Origin: Mageeibacillus sp. UBA6980
GTDB lineage: Bacteria; Bacillota; Clostridia; Saccharofermentanales; Saccharofermentanaceae
NCBI GenBank assembly: GCA_002450095.1
Contig: DJYK01000016.1
Coordinates: 1 to 31,256, forward strand
Length of the DNA: 31,256 nt
Reading direction: 5' to 3'
The notes beneath the pieces were generated by a model. That model did no database searches and was not told the DNA's origin. It saw nothing but the letters and a program-made list of their open reading frames with translations. A program made the translations under genes and the position numbers. Below are positions 14,410 through 21,850 of this stretch, piece by piece. Within the stretch, counting starts at the first letter, position 1. Every line of letters starts with the position of its first letter.

Positions 14410-15042
14410 ATGGAGAACAAAGCAGATGAGTTGATCGAGATATCGCAGGAGCTGATGGCCATTGCTAATGACGCTCTGCTTTATACCAAGGACATATTTG
14501 ATGCCGAGCGTTTCAGACAGGTCCGTAAGATCGCTTCGAGGATACTCGGCATAGCGGCCTATAACATCGAACCGGAAGATGCGCTTAAGCTTTTCGAGGA
14601 GAACGAGGGGTATCAGACCCCAAGGATAGACACGAGAGCCGCGATATTCAATGATAAGGAACAGGTGCTCCTCATAAGGGATTATGACGGGAAGTGGGCG
14701 CTCCCCGGAGGCTGGTGTGAGTACAACATGACCATTATGGAAAACACTGTCAAAGAGGCGAAGGAAGAGGCCGGGCTTGATGTCGTTCCCGTCCGCCTTG
14801 TCGCAGCGCACAGCAACAAGTGGCATAACAATCCGAAGTCCTATTTCTACATTACCCGCTTCTTTGTCCTGTGCGAGGTTCAAGGCGGGCACTTTGAGGC
14901 TAATGACGAGACGACTGAGGCGCGTTTCTTTGATATAGACGATCTTCCTAAGGACCTCAATGATCACAAGAACAATCCCGATCAGATCAGGTTATGTCTC
15001 GAAGCGCTGCGTTCGGATAATTGGTCTCCGAGGATAGATTAA
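14410..15042 (+). CDS. Nudix hydrolase with PF12535-type N-terminal domain
   Basis: A 210-residue hydrolase of nucleoside-diphosphate-linked compounds. The N-terminal helical part (about 1-55, ELIEISQELMAIANDALLYT then KDIFDAERF) matches the domain called hydrolase of X-linked nucleoside diphosphate N-terminal, found in ADP-ribose/CDP-choline-type pyrophosphatases. The Nudix domain follows, with WALPGGWCEYNMTIMENTVK and EAKEEAGL. Relative to the consensus G-x5-E-x7-R-E-U-x-E-E-x-G-U the first Glu is Met and the Arg is Lys, but the metal-binding EE pair is kept. GGAGG lies five bases before ATG 14410. An in-frame ATG at 14344 lies upstream, but translation from there would run through the terminator stem and lacks a ribosome site. 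Substrate is not predictable from sequence alone. Confidence 0.87.
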   Translation: MENKADELIEISQELMAIANDALLYTKDIFDAERFRQVRKIASRILGIAAYNIEPEDALKLFEENEGYQTPRIDTRAAIFNDKEQVLLIRDYDGKWALPGGWCEYNMTIMENTVKEAKEEAGLDVVPVRLVAAHSNKWHNNPKSYFYITRFFVLCEVQGGHFEANDETTEARFFDIDDLPKDLNDHKNNPDQIRLCLEALRSDNWSPRID

Positions 15043-15129
15043 GAGGTTGTGAAATTAAACAAATACTTCTAACTTCTATTTGAGTTTTAAGTAAAAAAGT
15101 CGAATTTCTTCTTAACGGGTAAACCTTTG

Positions 15130-15158
15130 TTGACTACTAAACTTCTAATAAATATACT
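15130..15158 (+). promoter_or_regulatory. Promoter of the Crh-like/uvrC/phosphoesterase operon
   Basis: TTGACT (15130-15135) and TATACT (15153-15158) with a 17-base spacer, about 40 bases upstream of the start at 15200. The AT-rich region 15043-15130 before it contains no gene. Confidence 0.8.
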
Positions 15159-15199
15159 TTCCACGAAAAGAAATGAGTCCAGATTACGGGAGTGGGTTT

Positions 15200-15463
15200 A
15201 TGTCAGAAGAAAAGGTTATCTTTAATTGCGGTGCCGCAGATCTTCAGATGAAAGCAGTAGCAATGCTCGTACAGAAAGCATCTGATTTCAGAAGTACGGT
15301 ATATATCGTAAAGAGCGGCCACAGAGCAAACGCCAAAAGTCTTCTGGGAGTTATGTCACTCGGAATAGAGAACGGCGCAGAGATCACGGTAACGGCAGAC
15401 GGATCTGATTCAAACGAAGCGGTCAGATCTTTGATAGAATATCTTAAGGACCCGAAGGTATGA
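15200..15463 (+). CDS. HPr-like protein with Gln at the phosphorylation site (Crh-like)
   Basis: An 87-residue HPr-fold protein. The regulatory half is conserved: NAKSLLGVMSLGIENGAEIT carries Ser47, matching Ser46 of HPr, the site phosphorylated by HPr kinase. The active-site loop, normally G-L-H-A-R-P, reads A-D-L-Q-M-K here, so the His that accepts phosphate from Enzyme I is Gln16 and the Arg is Lys. Loss of the His with Ser46 kept is the hallmark of Crh of Bacillus, which cannot carry sugar-transport phosphate but acts with CcpA in catabolite control. Function as a Crh-type regulator is inferred; hprK and ccpA are not in the window. GGGAG (15188-15192) supports ATG 15200; an upstream in-frame ATG at 15173 has no ribosome site. 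uvrC begins 14 bases downstream. Confidence 0.82.
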   Translation: MSEEKVIFNCGAADLQMKAVAMLVQKASDFRSTVYIVKSGHRANAKSLLGVMSLGIENGAEITVTADGSDSNEAVRSLIEYLKDPKV

Positions 15464-15476
15464 CAGTTAAGGAGTA

Positions 15477-17354
15477 ATGAGCGAAGGACGTTTTGACGCA
15501 AGACTTGATACTGTACCTTTAAGTCCCGGAGTATACCTGATGAAGGATACTTCGGGAACTGTTATTTATGTGGGAAAAGCAAAGAAGCTTCGTAACCGTT
15601 TAAGGTCTTACTTCGGAGGCGGGAAGATCACCCATCCGAAGGTCGCCGCCATGGTGTCCCACGTTGCTGATTTTGAGTATGTTGTTGTCGGCTCCGAGAC
15701 AGAGGCGCTTCTTCTGGAATCCAACCTTATTAAGCGCTATATGCCTCAGTACAACATCCTTCTGCGCGATGACAGGGCCTATCCGTACGTATGCATAACT
15801 CTTAATGAGGAATACCCGAGAGTATTCAAGGTGTTCCGCCCCGACGAGAAGGCAAAAAAAGAAGGTGCGAGATACTTCGGTCCTTACATGTCCGGAGACC
15901 TTTACAATACGATGCAGGCCATAGAACAGATCTTTCCGTTAAAACGCTGCAATAAGGTCTTTCCGAGGGACATCGGAAAAGAAAGACCCTGCCTTAACTA
16001 TCACATCGGAAAGTGTATGGCTCCCTGCAGCGGCAAAGTTTCCGGCGAAGAATACAGAAAGATGATCTTTGATATAGTCGCGTTTTTTGAAGGACGCTAT
16101 GACGGGATCAGGAAACAGCTTCAAGTTCGGATGGAGGAAGCGTCGGACGATCTGGATTTTGAGACGGCTGCCGTTATAAGAGACCGCCTTGCGGCTCTCG
16201 AAAGCATTACCCGGAATCAGCATGTTTTCCAGAAGATAGAACGCGATGTTGACGCTGTAGGAATCTATTCGCAGGCGGGGGAGACATGCGTAAGGAAACT
16301 CGAGCTTCGCTCGGGAAGAATAGTAGGTTCTTCCACTTACTTTATGAGAGGGGATCTTCCTTCGGTAACGGAAGTGGTTACGAGTTTTGTAACTCAGTAT
16401 TATCCCGGAAATAGTATTCCGCCCATGGTTCTTGTTCCCGAACTTGATGAAGACGGGGATTCCGCGCTTCTTGAGGAATTTCTCTCGGAGCAGTCCGGAA
16501 GGAAGATCCGTGTCTACACTCCCGAGCGCGGAGAGATGCACGATCTTCTTAAGATGGCGAATACGAATGCCCGGGAGATGATGGTAAGGAGGATCTTAAG
16601 AGGCGGAGGAGCCGAGGCTGACCCTTCCGCGGGAATGAGGATCTTAGAGAAGATGCTCGGGGTATCCGAAGGAAGCCTTCACCGTGCCGAGTCTTACGAT
16701 ATAAGTAATCTCGGAAACGATGATATATGCTCCGGTATGGTGGTGTTTAAGGACGGCCGCCCGGACAAAAAGTCTTACAGACTCTTTAAGATGAAGACCG
16801 TCTTGACTCAGGATGACTTTGCTTCTATGAGAGAGACCCTTACAAGAAGATTTCATCATGACGGATCTGACGGATTCGAGTATCCGGATATAATCCTGGT
16901 CGACGGAGGCAAAGGACAGTTATCCGCTGTTGCCTCGGTAGTCAGGGATCTTAAGCCGGACTCGGATATTAAGATCATCGGTATGGTAAAGAATAACAGG
17001 CATAAGACTGCCGGAGTGGTATTTGAGGACGGACGAGAATATATGCTCGATAAGAAGAACCCGTCGGATGACGATATCGTTCTTTTGAGATTCCTGTCCG
17101 CTGTTCAGAATGAAGTACACCGCTTTGCCATCACCTATCAGAAGAAACTGAGCCGGAAGAGAAATATCAGATACAAACTCGAGAATATCAAGGGAATAGG
17201 GCCTTCCAAGCGTAAAGCGCTCCTTCAGGCATTAGGATCGATCAAAGCCGTCGAGGAAGCGGATGTGGAGACTTTGTCGGGTATAAGCGGGATCAGTGCT
17301 TCCGATGCGGCGAATATCTACGGATATTTTCATGACGACAGGGAGGAAAACTGA
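15477..17354 (+). CDS. uvrC: Excinuclease ABC subunit C
   Basis: A 625-residue UvrC, the nuclease that cuts on both sides of a DNA lesion after UvrA and UvrB have located it. The N-terminal GIY-YIG nuclease domain reads PGVYLMKDTSGTVIYVGKAK then LRNRLRSYF (about 14-45). A UVR/UvrB-binding motif follows near residues 200-235 (MEEASDDLDFETAAVIRDRL). The RNase H-like 5' nuclease domain has SYDISNLGNDDICSGMVVF and DIILVDGGKGQLSA, with its acidic residues present. Tandem helix-hairpin-helix motifs end the chain (LENIKGIGPSKRKALLQALG). Length is normal. The start has AAGGAG only two bases upstream, shorter than usual. The stop overlaps the next start by one base. Confidence 0.96.
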   Translation: MSEGRFDARLDTVPLSPGVYLMKDTSGTVIYVGKAKKLRNRLRSYFGGGKITHPKVAAMVSHVADFEYVVVGSETEALLLESNLIKRYMPQYNILLRDDRAYPYVCITLNEEYPRVFKVFRPDEKAKKEGARYFGPYMSGDLYNTMQAIEQIFPLKRCNKVFPRDIGKERPCLNYHIGKCMAPCSGKVSGEEYRKMIFDIVAFFEGRYDGIRKQLQVRMEEASDDLDFETAAVIRDRLAALESITRNQHVFQKIERDVDAVGIYSQAGETCVRKLELRSGRIVGSSTYFMRGDLPSVTEVVTSFVTQYYPGNSIPPMVLVPELDEDGDSALLEEFLSEQSGRKIRVYTPERGEMHDLLKMANTNAREMMVRRILRGGGAEADPSAGMRILEKMLGVSEGSLHRAESYDISNLGNDDICSGMVVFKDGRPDKKSYRLFKMKTVLTQDDFASMRETLTRRFHHDGSDGFEYPDIILVDGGKGQLSAVASVVRDLKPDSDIKIIGMVKNNRHKTAGVVFEDGREYMLDKKNPSDDDIVLLRFLSAVQNEVHRFAITYQKKLSRKRNIRYKLENIKGIGPSKRKALLQALGSIKAVEEADVETLSGISGISASDAANIYGYFHDDREEN

Positions 17355-18067
17355 TGGCTGTATATGCAATGGCAGACCTGCACCTGGCACTTGATAATCC
17401 CGAGAAGACTATGGAAGCCTTCGGCGACAGTTGGAAGGATTATATGTCGAGGATCAAAGAAAACTCCGCTGTTGTCGGAGCCGATGATCTGTATCTTATG
17501 CCGGGGGATCTGTCCTGGGCTATGTATTTTGAAAATGCGAAAAAAGATTTCTCGTTTATCGATTCGCTTCCCGGAAAGAAGATCATCATCAGAGGAAATC
17601 ACGATTACTGGTGGGGAACAACGGCGAAGATGCAAAAGCAGTTTGCGGAACACGGCTACGACACTGTCCGTGTTCTGCGCAACAGCGCTTTCGTGAGTGA
17701 AGAAGCGGTCATAACGGGAACCCGGTTGTGGAAAAGACTCGAGGATGACGGGGTCAAAGCGGAGGATATTAAGATCCATAACCGCGAGGTCGAGAGGACC
17801 CGGCTGTGTCTTCAGAGCCTTAAGGACGCCGATCCCGAGCACAGATTGCCTCATATAATGATGTTCCACTATCCTCCTCTGGGAAGAAACGGCGAGAGGA
17901 CGGATGTGTCCGGATTGATAGAGGAGAGCGGTCTGGTGGATATATGCCTCTACGGTCATCTTCACGGGCGTGCTCATTCACAGATAAAAGAGGGTGAGAT
18001 CGGCGGAGTAAAATATTTTTGTGTGGCCGCGGACTACCTGAAATTTAAGCCTTTGCGGGTTTTGTGA
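17354..18067 (+). CDS. Calcineurin-like metallophosphoesterase
   Basis: A 237-residue dinuclear-metal phosphoesterase. Metal-ligand motifs appear in order: ADLHL at the start, MPGDLSW, RGNHDYWWG, MFHYPP and YGHLHGRAH, the standard five-motif layout of the superfamily. Full family length, no signal peptide or membrane segment, so it is cytosolic. Related Firmicutes proteins are uncharacterised; the substrate could be a nucleotide, nucleic acid end or phospho-compound. It is translationally coupled to uvrC (TGATG overlap), which could point to DNA repair, but coupling alone is weak evidence. Confidence 0.88.
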   Translation: MAVYAMADLHLALDNPEKTMEAFGDSWKDYMSRIKENSAVVGADDLYLMPGDLSWAMYFENAKKDFSFIDSLPGKKIIIRGNHDYWWGTTAKMQKQFAEHGYDTVRVLRNSAFVSEEAVITGTRLWKRLEDDGVKAEDIKIHNREVERTRLCLQSLKDADPEHRLPHIMMFHYPPLGRNGERTDVSGLIEESGLVDICLYGHLHGRAHSQIKEGEIGGVKYFCVAADYLKFKPLRVL

Positions 18068-18078
18068 ACAGTTTTTTG

Positions 18079-18107
18079 TTGCTATATCGGCCTATATAAT
18101 ATATAAT
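18079..18107 (+). promoter_or_regulatory. Promoter of the yicC-remA-gmk-rpoZ-glyS cluster
   Basis: TTGCTA (18079-18084) and a perfect TATAAT (18102-18107) with a 17-base spacer. A second TATAAT at 18095-18100 lacks a matching -35. The promoter lies upstream of an intrinsic terminator, so transcripts must read through it to reach yicC. Confidence 0.65.
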
Positions 18108-18122
18108 AAACGAACGGGGAAT

Positions 18123-18170
18123 GAGCCTGTTTGGCGAAGCAAAACTTCGTTACAGGCTCTTTTCATCTTT
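18123..18170 (+). terminator. Intrinsic terminator between promoter and yicC
   Basis: GAGCCTGT (18123-18130) pairs with ACAGGCTC (18152-18159), and inside it CGAAG (18135-18139) pairs with CTTCG (18145-18149); TTTTCATCTTTT follows. It ends the uvrC/phosphoesterase operon and may also attenuate the yicC operon. Confidence 0.8.
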
Positions 18171-18189
18171 TGTATCTTAGGAGGCTTAT

Positions 18190-19077
18190 ATGGCACAAAG
18201 CATGACAGGCTTCGGACGCAGCGAGAAAGTATTCGACAGCAGACGCTATTCCATTGAGATCAAATCTGTAAACAGCCGTTTCTGTGATATCAACATCAGA
18301 ATGCCCAAGCTTTTCAACTTTGCCGATGCCAATATCAGAAAGCTCATTTCCGATACTCTCGTAAGAGGTAAGGTCGATGTATTCATCAGCTTCGAGGATG
18401 ATTCGGATGAAGCTTGTGAAGTAGTAGTAAACTCGAGCCTCGTTAAGGCATATTCAGATGCAATCACTGATATTTCTAAGATAACCGGCAGAGCGGATGA
18501 CGCTAATGCGGCGCGACTTGCCGTTTTCCCCGATGTCCTTCTTACAAGGCAGAAGATCGTTGATGAGAATGTGATCGGCGAAGAGCTTGAGCAGACCTTA
18601 AAGGAGGCTCTGGACGGAATCAGGGAGATGAGATCTGCGGAAGGATTGAACCTCGTATCCGATCTCATCGACAAGATCAACTCACTCGAGAAGGTCAAGG
18701 CGGAGATCGAAGATCGGGCTCCGAGCGTTGTGGAAGAGTACAAGGTCAGATTGTCCGACAGGATCGAAGAGCTTTTGGCCGATAACAACAAGGCATTCTA
18801 CGATGAGGCCAGGATCACTGCGGAAGTTGCGGTCTTTGCCGATAAGTGTGCCATAGACGAAGAACTTAAAAGACTCGGAAGCCACTTCTCTCAGGGGAAG
18901 AGGATACTGGCGGTAGACGATTCCGTCGGTAAGAAGATGGATTTTCTTATCCAGGAGATCAACCGCGAGACCAATACTATCGGATCTAAGGCGAATGACC
19001 TCGAGATCACCAACCGTGTTCTTGTCATGAAGAACATTGTCGAAGAGATGAGAGAGCAGATCCAGAATCTGGTTTGA
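18190..19077 (+). CDS. yicC: YicC/YloC family endoribonuclease
   Basis: A 295-residue YicC family protein. The N-terminal YicC domain begins with the signature MTGFGRSEKVFDSRRYSIEI and KSVNSRFCDINIRMP; the C-terminal DUF1732 domain ends with GKKMDFLIQEINRETNTIGS and KANDLEITNRVLVMKNIVEEM. Escherichia coli YicC and Bacillus YloC have been reported as endoribonucleases acting on RNA turnover. Length matches the family. AGGAGG (18179-18184) lies five bases before the ATG. It opens the conserved Firmicutes block yicC-remA-gmk-rpoZ. Confidence 0.93.
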   Translation: MAQSMTGFGRSEKVFDSRRYSIEIKSVNSRFCDINIRMPKLFNFADANIRKLISDTLVRGKVDVFISFEDDSDEACEVVVNSSLVKAYSDAITDISKITGRADDANAARLAVFPDVLLTRQKIVDENVIGEELEQTLKEALDGIREMRSAEGLNLVSDLIDKINSLEKVKAEIEDRAPSVVEEYKVRLSDRIEELLADNNKAFYDEARITAEVAVFADKCAIDEELKRLGSHFSQGKRILAVDDSVGKKMDFLIQEINRETNTIGSKANDLEITNRVLVMKNIVEEMREQIQNLV

Positions 19078-19097
19078 TAAGAGCGGGGCAGGTCTTG

Positions 19098-19337
19098 ATG
19101 AAGTTTGTTGAGATAGGCGGAGGAAACATAGTGGCATCGGGCAGGGTCCTGTGCGTTGCTTCTGCTGATTCCGCACCTATAAGAAGAATGATGCAGGAGG
19201 CTCGTGACAGAGCGATGCTCGTGGATTGCTGCGCAGGTAAGAAATGCAGGAGCGTTTTGATAATGGACAGCGATCATATCATAAGCTCCGCATTGGAAGT
19301 TACAGACGTAAGAGCAAGTTTGGAGGAAAAGCGATGA
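19098..19337 (+). CDS. remA: RemA family DNA-binding regulator (DUF370)
   Basis: A 79-residue RemA/YlzA-type protein. Family signatures are DSAPIRRMMQEARDRAMLVD and SVLIMDSDHIISSAL. In B. subtilis RemA forms DNA-wrapping oligomers that activate biofilm matrix and osmoprotection genes. The start is set at ATG 19098 because family members begin with a M-x-F-x-x-I-G-x-G-N pattern (here MKFVEIGGGNIV); the ribosome site (AGGT, 19090-19093) is weak. The segment CCAGKKC has three cysteines where RemA usually has none. It overlaps gmk by four bases (ATGA). Confidence 0.9.
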   Translation: MKFVEIGGGNIVASGRVLCVASADSAPIRRMMQEARDRAMLVDCCAGKKCRSVLIMDSDHIISSALEVTDVRASLEEKR

Positions 19338-19960
19338 GCAAAGGTTTATTGATCTCGGTATCCGGTCCTTCCGGAACAGGTAAAGGTTCAGTGCTTGCAA
19401 GAGTCAAGGAGAAAGATCCGAACTTCGGTACTTCGATCTCGGTAACGACGAGAGCTCCCAGGGAGAACGAGAAGGACGGCGTGGATTATTATTTTAAGTC
19501 CAAAGAAGAGTTCACGAAGATGCTCGAAGAAGGTGAGATCATCGAATATGATGAGTTTGTAGGTAATTACTACGGAACGCCTACCATCCCTTTGCAGGAG
19601 ATGAGCGAAGAAGGGACAGATGTCCTTCTGGATCTCACAATCGCGGGAAGCATGGCACTCAAGGAAAATTTCGAGCAGAGCGTAACGATCTTCCTTCTCG
19701 CTCCTTCTTATGAGGAACTCGAGAAGAGACTTCGCGGCAGGGGTACTGATTCCGACGATGCCATTGATGCCAGACTCGAGATGGCGAGACAGGAGACCAA
19801 TTTTGTAAAGGATTTTGACTATGTGGTCGTTAATGATGATATCGAGACCGCAGCGGACAAAGTGCTCGCCATCATAACTGCAGAGAAATGCAGATGTGCC
19901 CGCAATGTTGATATGATAGAAGATGTGATCAAAGTAAATAAAGAAATGGAAGGTAATTGA
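19334..19960 (+). CDS. gmk: Guanylate kinase
   Basis: A 208-residue guanylate kinase that phosphorylates GMP to GDP with ATP. The P-loop GPSGTGKGS is at residues 11-19, and the GMP-binding region TTRAPRENEKDGVDYYF follows. GNYYGTP and LAPSYEELEKRLRGRGTD (lid and base-binding region) complete the fold. Length is typical. GGAGG (19322-19326) lies seven bases before ATG 19334, which also overlaps the remA stop; an upstream in-frame start at 19244 is rejected. The terminus passes into rpoZ within five bases. Confidence 0.97.
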   Translation: MSKGLLISVSGPSGTGKGSVLARVKEKDPNFGTSISVTTRAPRENEKDGVDYYFKSKEEFTKMLEEGEIIEYDEFVGNYYGTPTIPLQEMSEEGTDVLLDLTIAGSMALKENFEQSVTIFLLAPSYEELEKRLRGRGTDSDDAIDARLEMARQETNFVKDFDYVVVNDDIETAADKVLAIITAEKCRCARNVDMIEDVIKVNKEMEGN

Positions 19961-19964
19961 AGAA

Positions 19965-20363
19965 ATGTTAACAGATCCGTCACTTGAAGAACTTTTACCC
20001 AAGGCCGATTGTGCTTACGAGCTTGCCGTATTGGTAAGTAAGAGAGCATGCCAGATCGTAGATGGCGCACAGCCGATGATCCCTGATTCTGCAGATAATG
20101 CAGTTTCTCTTGCCTGTAAGGAGATCCTTGAGGGCAAGGTCGTAAAGTATCAGGGTACTCTTTCCAAGGATGAGTACACGGTACCTCTCACAAGAGAAGC
20201 CAAGCTCGCTCTTGAGGCAGAGAAAAAAGCCAAGGAGCAGAAAGAGATGTTCAGAAGAGATGCTCAGGCCGCAGATATCTCTTTTGCCGAAGAACAGAGC
20301 AGGCTCGCTTCCGAGAAGGCTCCCTCCGAGCAGGAAAAATCAGAAGAAAAGATTACAGAGTAA
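19965..20363 (+). CDS. rpoZ: RNA polymerase omega subunit with extended acidic/basic tail
   Basis: A 132-residue omega subunit. The core (about 1-70) has the expected pattern: SLEELLPKADCAYELAVLVS, KRACQIVDG and NAVSLACKEILEGKV. Omega binds the beta-prime subunit and helps assemble RNA polymerase. The C-terminal half is a highly charged Glu/Lys/Ala tail (from about residue 82, AKLALEAEKKAKEQKEMFR) predicted to be helical or coiled; most omegas are 65-95 residues, so this tail is an extension. Ribosome site GGAAGG is somewhat far (11 bases). Its position after gmk is the conserved one, but the coaBC/priA genes that usually follow are replaced by glyS. Confidence 0.9.
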   Translation: MLTDPSLEELLPKADCAYELAVLVSKRACQIVDGAQPMIPDSADNAVSLACKEILEGKVVKYQGTLSKDEYTVPLTREAKLALEAEKKAKEQKEMFRRDAQAADISFAEEQSRLASEKAPSEQEKSEEKITE

Positions 20364-20375
20364 GGAGAGCGTCAG

Positions 20376-21791
20376 ATGTCTAATTCAGAGAAGATGGACA
20401 AGATCGTATCCCTTGCCAAGACAAGAGGATTCGTATATCCCGGTTCCGATATCTACGGAGGACTTGCCAATTCATGGGATTACGGCCCTCTCGGTGTACA
20501 GCTCAAGAATAATGTTAAGGCTGCATGGTGGAAGAAATTCGTTCAGGAAAGTCCTTATAACGTAGGACTTGATGCCGCTATCATAATGAACCCGAGGACC
20601 TGGGTCGCTTCAGGTCACGTAGGCGGATTCTCCGATCCTTTGATCGACTGCAAGCAGTGCAAGGCAAGACAGAGAGCAGATAACCTCGTAGAGGACTGGA
20701 ACAAGGAGAACGGCGTAACGGACGTATCAGTAGAGGGCATGGAGCCTGACGATCTCGTCGCATATATAAGAGAGAAGAACATACCCTGTCCCGTATGCGG
20801 AGGTCATAATTTTACCGATATAAGAAAGTTTAATCTCATGTTCAAGACATTCGTCGGTGTTACCGAGGATTCTTCGAGTGAGGTTTACTTAAGACCTGAG
20901 ACAGCTCAGGGTATCTTCGTTAACTTTGCCAATGTTCAGAGATCTTCAAGAAAGAAGATCCCGTTCGGTATCTGCCAGATCGGTAAGTCATTCCGTAACG
21001 AGATAACTCCCGGGAACTTCATTTTCCGTACACGTGAGTTCGAGCAGATGGAGCTCGAGTTCTTCTGCGAGCCCGGAACCGACCTTGAGTGGTTTGACTA
21101 CTGGAAGAGCTTCTGCAAGAACTGGCTGACTTCGCTCGGTATTAAGGAAGAGGAACTTCGTACAAGAGATCACTCGAAGGAGGAACTCGCTTTCTATTCC
21201 AGAGCAACAACAGACTTCGAGTTCGCTTTCCCTTTCACGGACTGGGGTGAACTCTGGGGTATCGCAGACCGTACCGATTACGATCTTAAGCAGCATATGG
21301 AATACTCCAAGCAGGATCTTTCTTACTTCGATCCCGCGAAGAATGAGAAGTATATTCCTTATGTTATCGAGCCTTCGCTCGGTGCCGATCGTGTGACACT
21401 CGCTTTCCTGTGTTCCGCATTCGAAGAGGAGCAGCTTGAAGGCGGCGACGTTCGTAATGTCATGCATTTCCATCCGTTCCTCGCACCTATAAAGATCGGT
21501 ATCCTTCCTTTGTCGGCTAAGCTTTCCGATAAGGTAATGCCTTTGTACGAGAAGCTTTGCAAGAAGTATATGTGCGAGCTCGATGACCGTCAGAGTATCG
21601 GTAAGAGATACAGAAGACAGGACGAGATCGGTACACCGTACTGCGTAGTCTATGACTTCGATTCAGAGAATGATAATTGTGTTACCATTAGAGAAAGAGA
21701 TTCTATGAAGAATATCGAGTATGAACCCGGTAACATAAGATTCCCTATCGATAAGGTAGAGGAGTTCTTTGAAGGTAAGTTTGATTTTTGA
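20376..21791 (+). CDS. glyS: Glycyl-tRNA synthetase, alpha2 dimeric type
   Basis: A 471-residue class II aminoacyl-tRNA synthetase charging tRNA-Gly. It starts SLAKTRGFVYPGSDIYGGLA, contains the class II motif 2 region GKSFRNEITPGNFIFRTREF and motif 3 around IEPSLGADRVTLAFL, and ends with the anticodon-binding domain. Two C-x2-C pairs (Cys92/95, Cys138/141) look like the insertion's zinc site. This is the single-chain type of Firmicutes and archaea, not the alpha2-beta2 type. AAGGAG overlaps the rpoZ stop and lies nine bases before ATG 20376, so it is probably co-transcribed with the upstream block. Confidence 0.97.
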   Translation: MSNSEKMDKIVSLAKTRGFVYPGSDIYGGLANSWDYGPLGVQLKNNVKAAWWKKFVQESPYNVGLDAAIIMNPRTWVASGHVGGFSDPLIDCKQCKARQRADNLVEDWNKENGVTDVSVEGMEPDDLVAYIREKNIPCPVCGGHNFTDIRKFNLMFKTFVGVTEDSSSEVYLRPETAQGIFVNFANVQRSSRKKIPFGICQIGKSFRNEITPGNFIFRTREFEQMELEFFCEPGTDLEWFDYWKSFCKNWLTSLGIKEEELRTRDHSKEELAFYSRATTDFEFAFPFTDWGELWGIADRTDYDLKQHMEYSKQDLSYFDPAKNEKYIPYVIEPSLGADRVTLAFLCSAFEEEQLEGGDVRNVMHFHPFLAPIKIGILPLSAKLSDKVMPLYEKLCKKYMCELDDRQSIGKRYRRQDEIGTPYCVVYDFDSENDNCVTIRERDSMKNIEYEPGNIRFPIDKVEEFFEGKFDF

Positions 21792-21850
21792 TCTGATAAG
21801 CTAAATGCTTTTAGAAATAACAACATAAGAAGAAAGGCGGGCATTATTAA

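Noticed and set aside
15043..15130. Riboswitch or small RNA in the AT-rich gap after the Nudix gene
   Set aside because: No convincing stem-loop structure or conserved motif; the gap contains only a promoter near its end.
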